Assembly: GCA_949825065.1 (NCBI GenBank)
Contig: OX463848.1
Location: forward strand, 37,167,491-37,231,490
Length of the DNA: 64,000 nucleotides
Source: Odontocerum albicorne
Taxonomy: Eukaryota; Arthropoda; Insecta; Trichoptera; Odontoceridae
Direction: 5' to 3'
A program made the position numbers and the translations under genes. The notes under the pieces were generated by a model. The model was not told where the DNA came from, did no database searches, and saw only the letters and a list, made by a program, of their open reading frames with translations. Numbering within the stretch: position 1 is the first letter of the stretch; every line of letters begins with the position of its first letter. This document shows positions 63,750 through 64,000 of the stretch, piece by piece.

Positions 63750-64000
63750 CAATTTATTCTCTAATATGCAATTTGTGAATGTAAATAAAATCGAACATTA
63801 AGGGATGATCAAGGTGATATTTCAATTCTGGTACAATATATTACATAGAAGCAGTAGTTTGAGTAAGTGGTTTTATAGGTTAGCTCATGCATTTTGTATG
63901 AGCATTCTAGAGTGGTGAAATTTGTTTGAGGATTTGCGCTCCTCTCATAAATCTCCAGCTTCTGTGCTCGGAGCTAAAGCGACGTGCTCCACAATGCGTA
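63750..64000. other. AT-rich edge, nothing recognised
   Basis: No gene or repeat family member was noticed. Confidence 0.3.

Overview
The window looks like gene-poor, repeat-dense insect (at least arthropod) chromatin. It is AT-rich and eukaryotic: there are no operons or bacterial genes. It holds several clades of non-LTR retrotransposons, Penelope-like (PLE), mariner, piggyBac and hAT elements, solo LTRs, tRNA-derived SINEs and at least ten tandem arrays. I could not fix the order of insect from sequence alone. Only one convincing host-gene piece was found, a 146-bp internal exon at 49982-50127 (+) with consensus splice sites. The product is unidentified and the rest of its gene is not visible.

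Layout. 1-15 kb: decayed LINE fragments, a diverged LTR, a mariner remnant, an inverted PLE pair, a hAT MITE inside a LINE, a CR1-like LINE nested in an RTE-like LINE, and several minisatellites. 15.4-18.3 kb: a nearly full-length RTE-like LINE (family A; endonuclease plus reverse transcriptase, probable 9-bp target duplication, one frameshift). 18.6-31 kb: solo LTR, SINEs, a tandem array of tRNA-like promoters, nested LINEs, a second inverted PLE pair and a small piggyBac MITE. 31-43 kb: a mariner rearranged into an inverted double 5-prime end, a LINE-derived 91-bp array, a PLE with a GIY-YIG domain, LINE-born 32/34-bp arrays, a 73-bp array with higher-order structure and a second LINE-A/CR1 nest. 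43.0-45.8 kb: a whole piggyBac element (TTAA flanks, DDD transposase) with one in-frame stop before its cysteine-rich tail. 46-50 kb: 60-bp and 51-bp arrays, the latter in the intron just upstream of the exon. 50-64 kb: SINEs, Jockey- and RTE-like fragments, a deleted mariner, a second solo LTR, a 45-bp array, a fold-back element interrupted by a piggyBac MITE, and a LINE-A copy nested in another LINE.

The main pattern is that several tandem arrays are amplified pieces of LINE coding sequence or LINE 3-prime ends (3.9, 8.7, 14.3, 32.6, 34.0, 35.8, 36.3 and probably 36.7 kb), and one is an amplified SINE promoter (23.2 kb). LINE 3-prime ends therefore look like a repeated source of satellite-like DNA here. 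The RTE-like families also share a short terminal hairpin whose loop holds the ORF stop codon. A second hairpin is shared by a SINE family and a LINE and may mark a SINE-LINE partnership. Clade names (RTE-like, CR1-like, Jockey-like) are my reading of reverse-transcriptase motifs, not search results.
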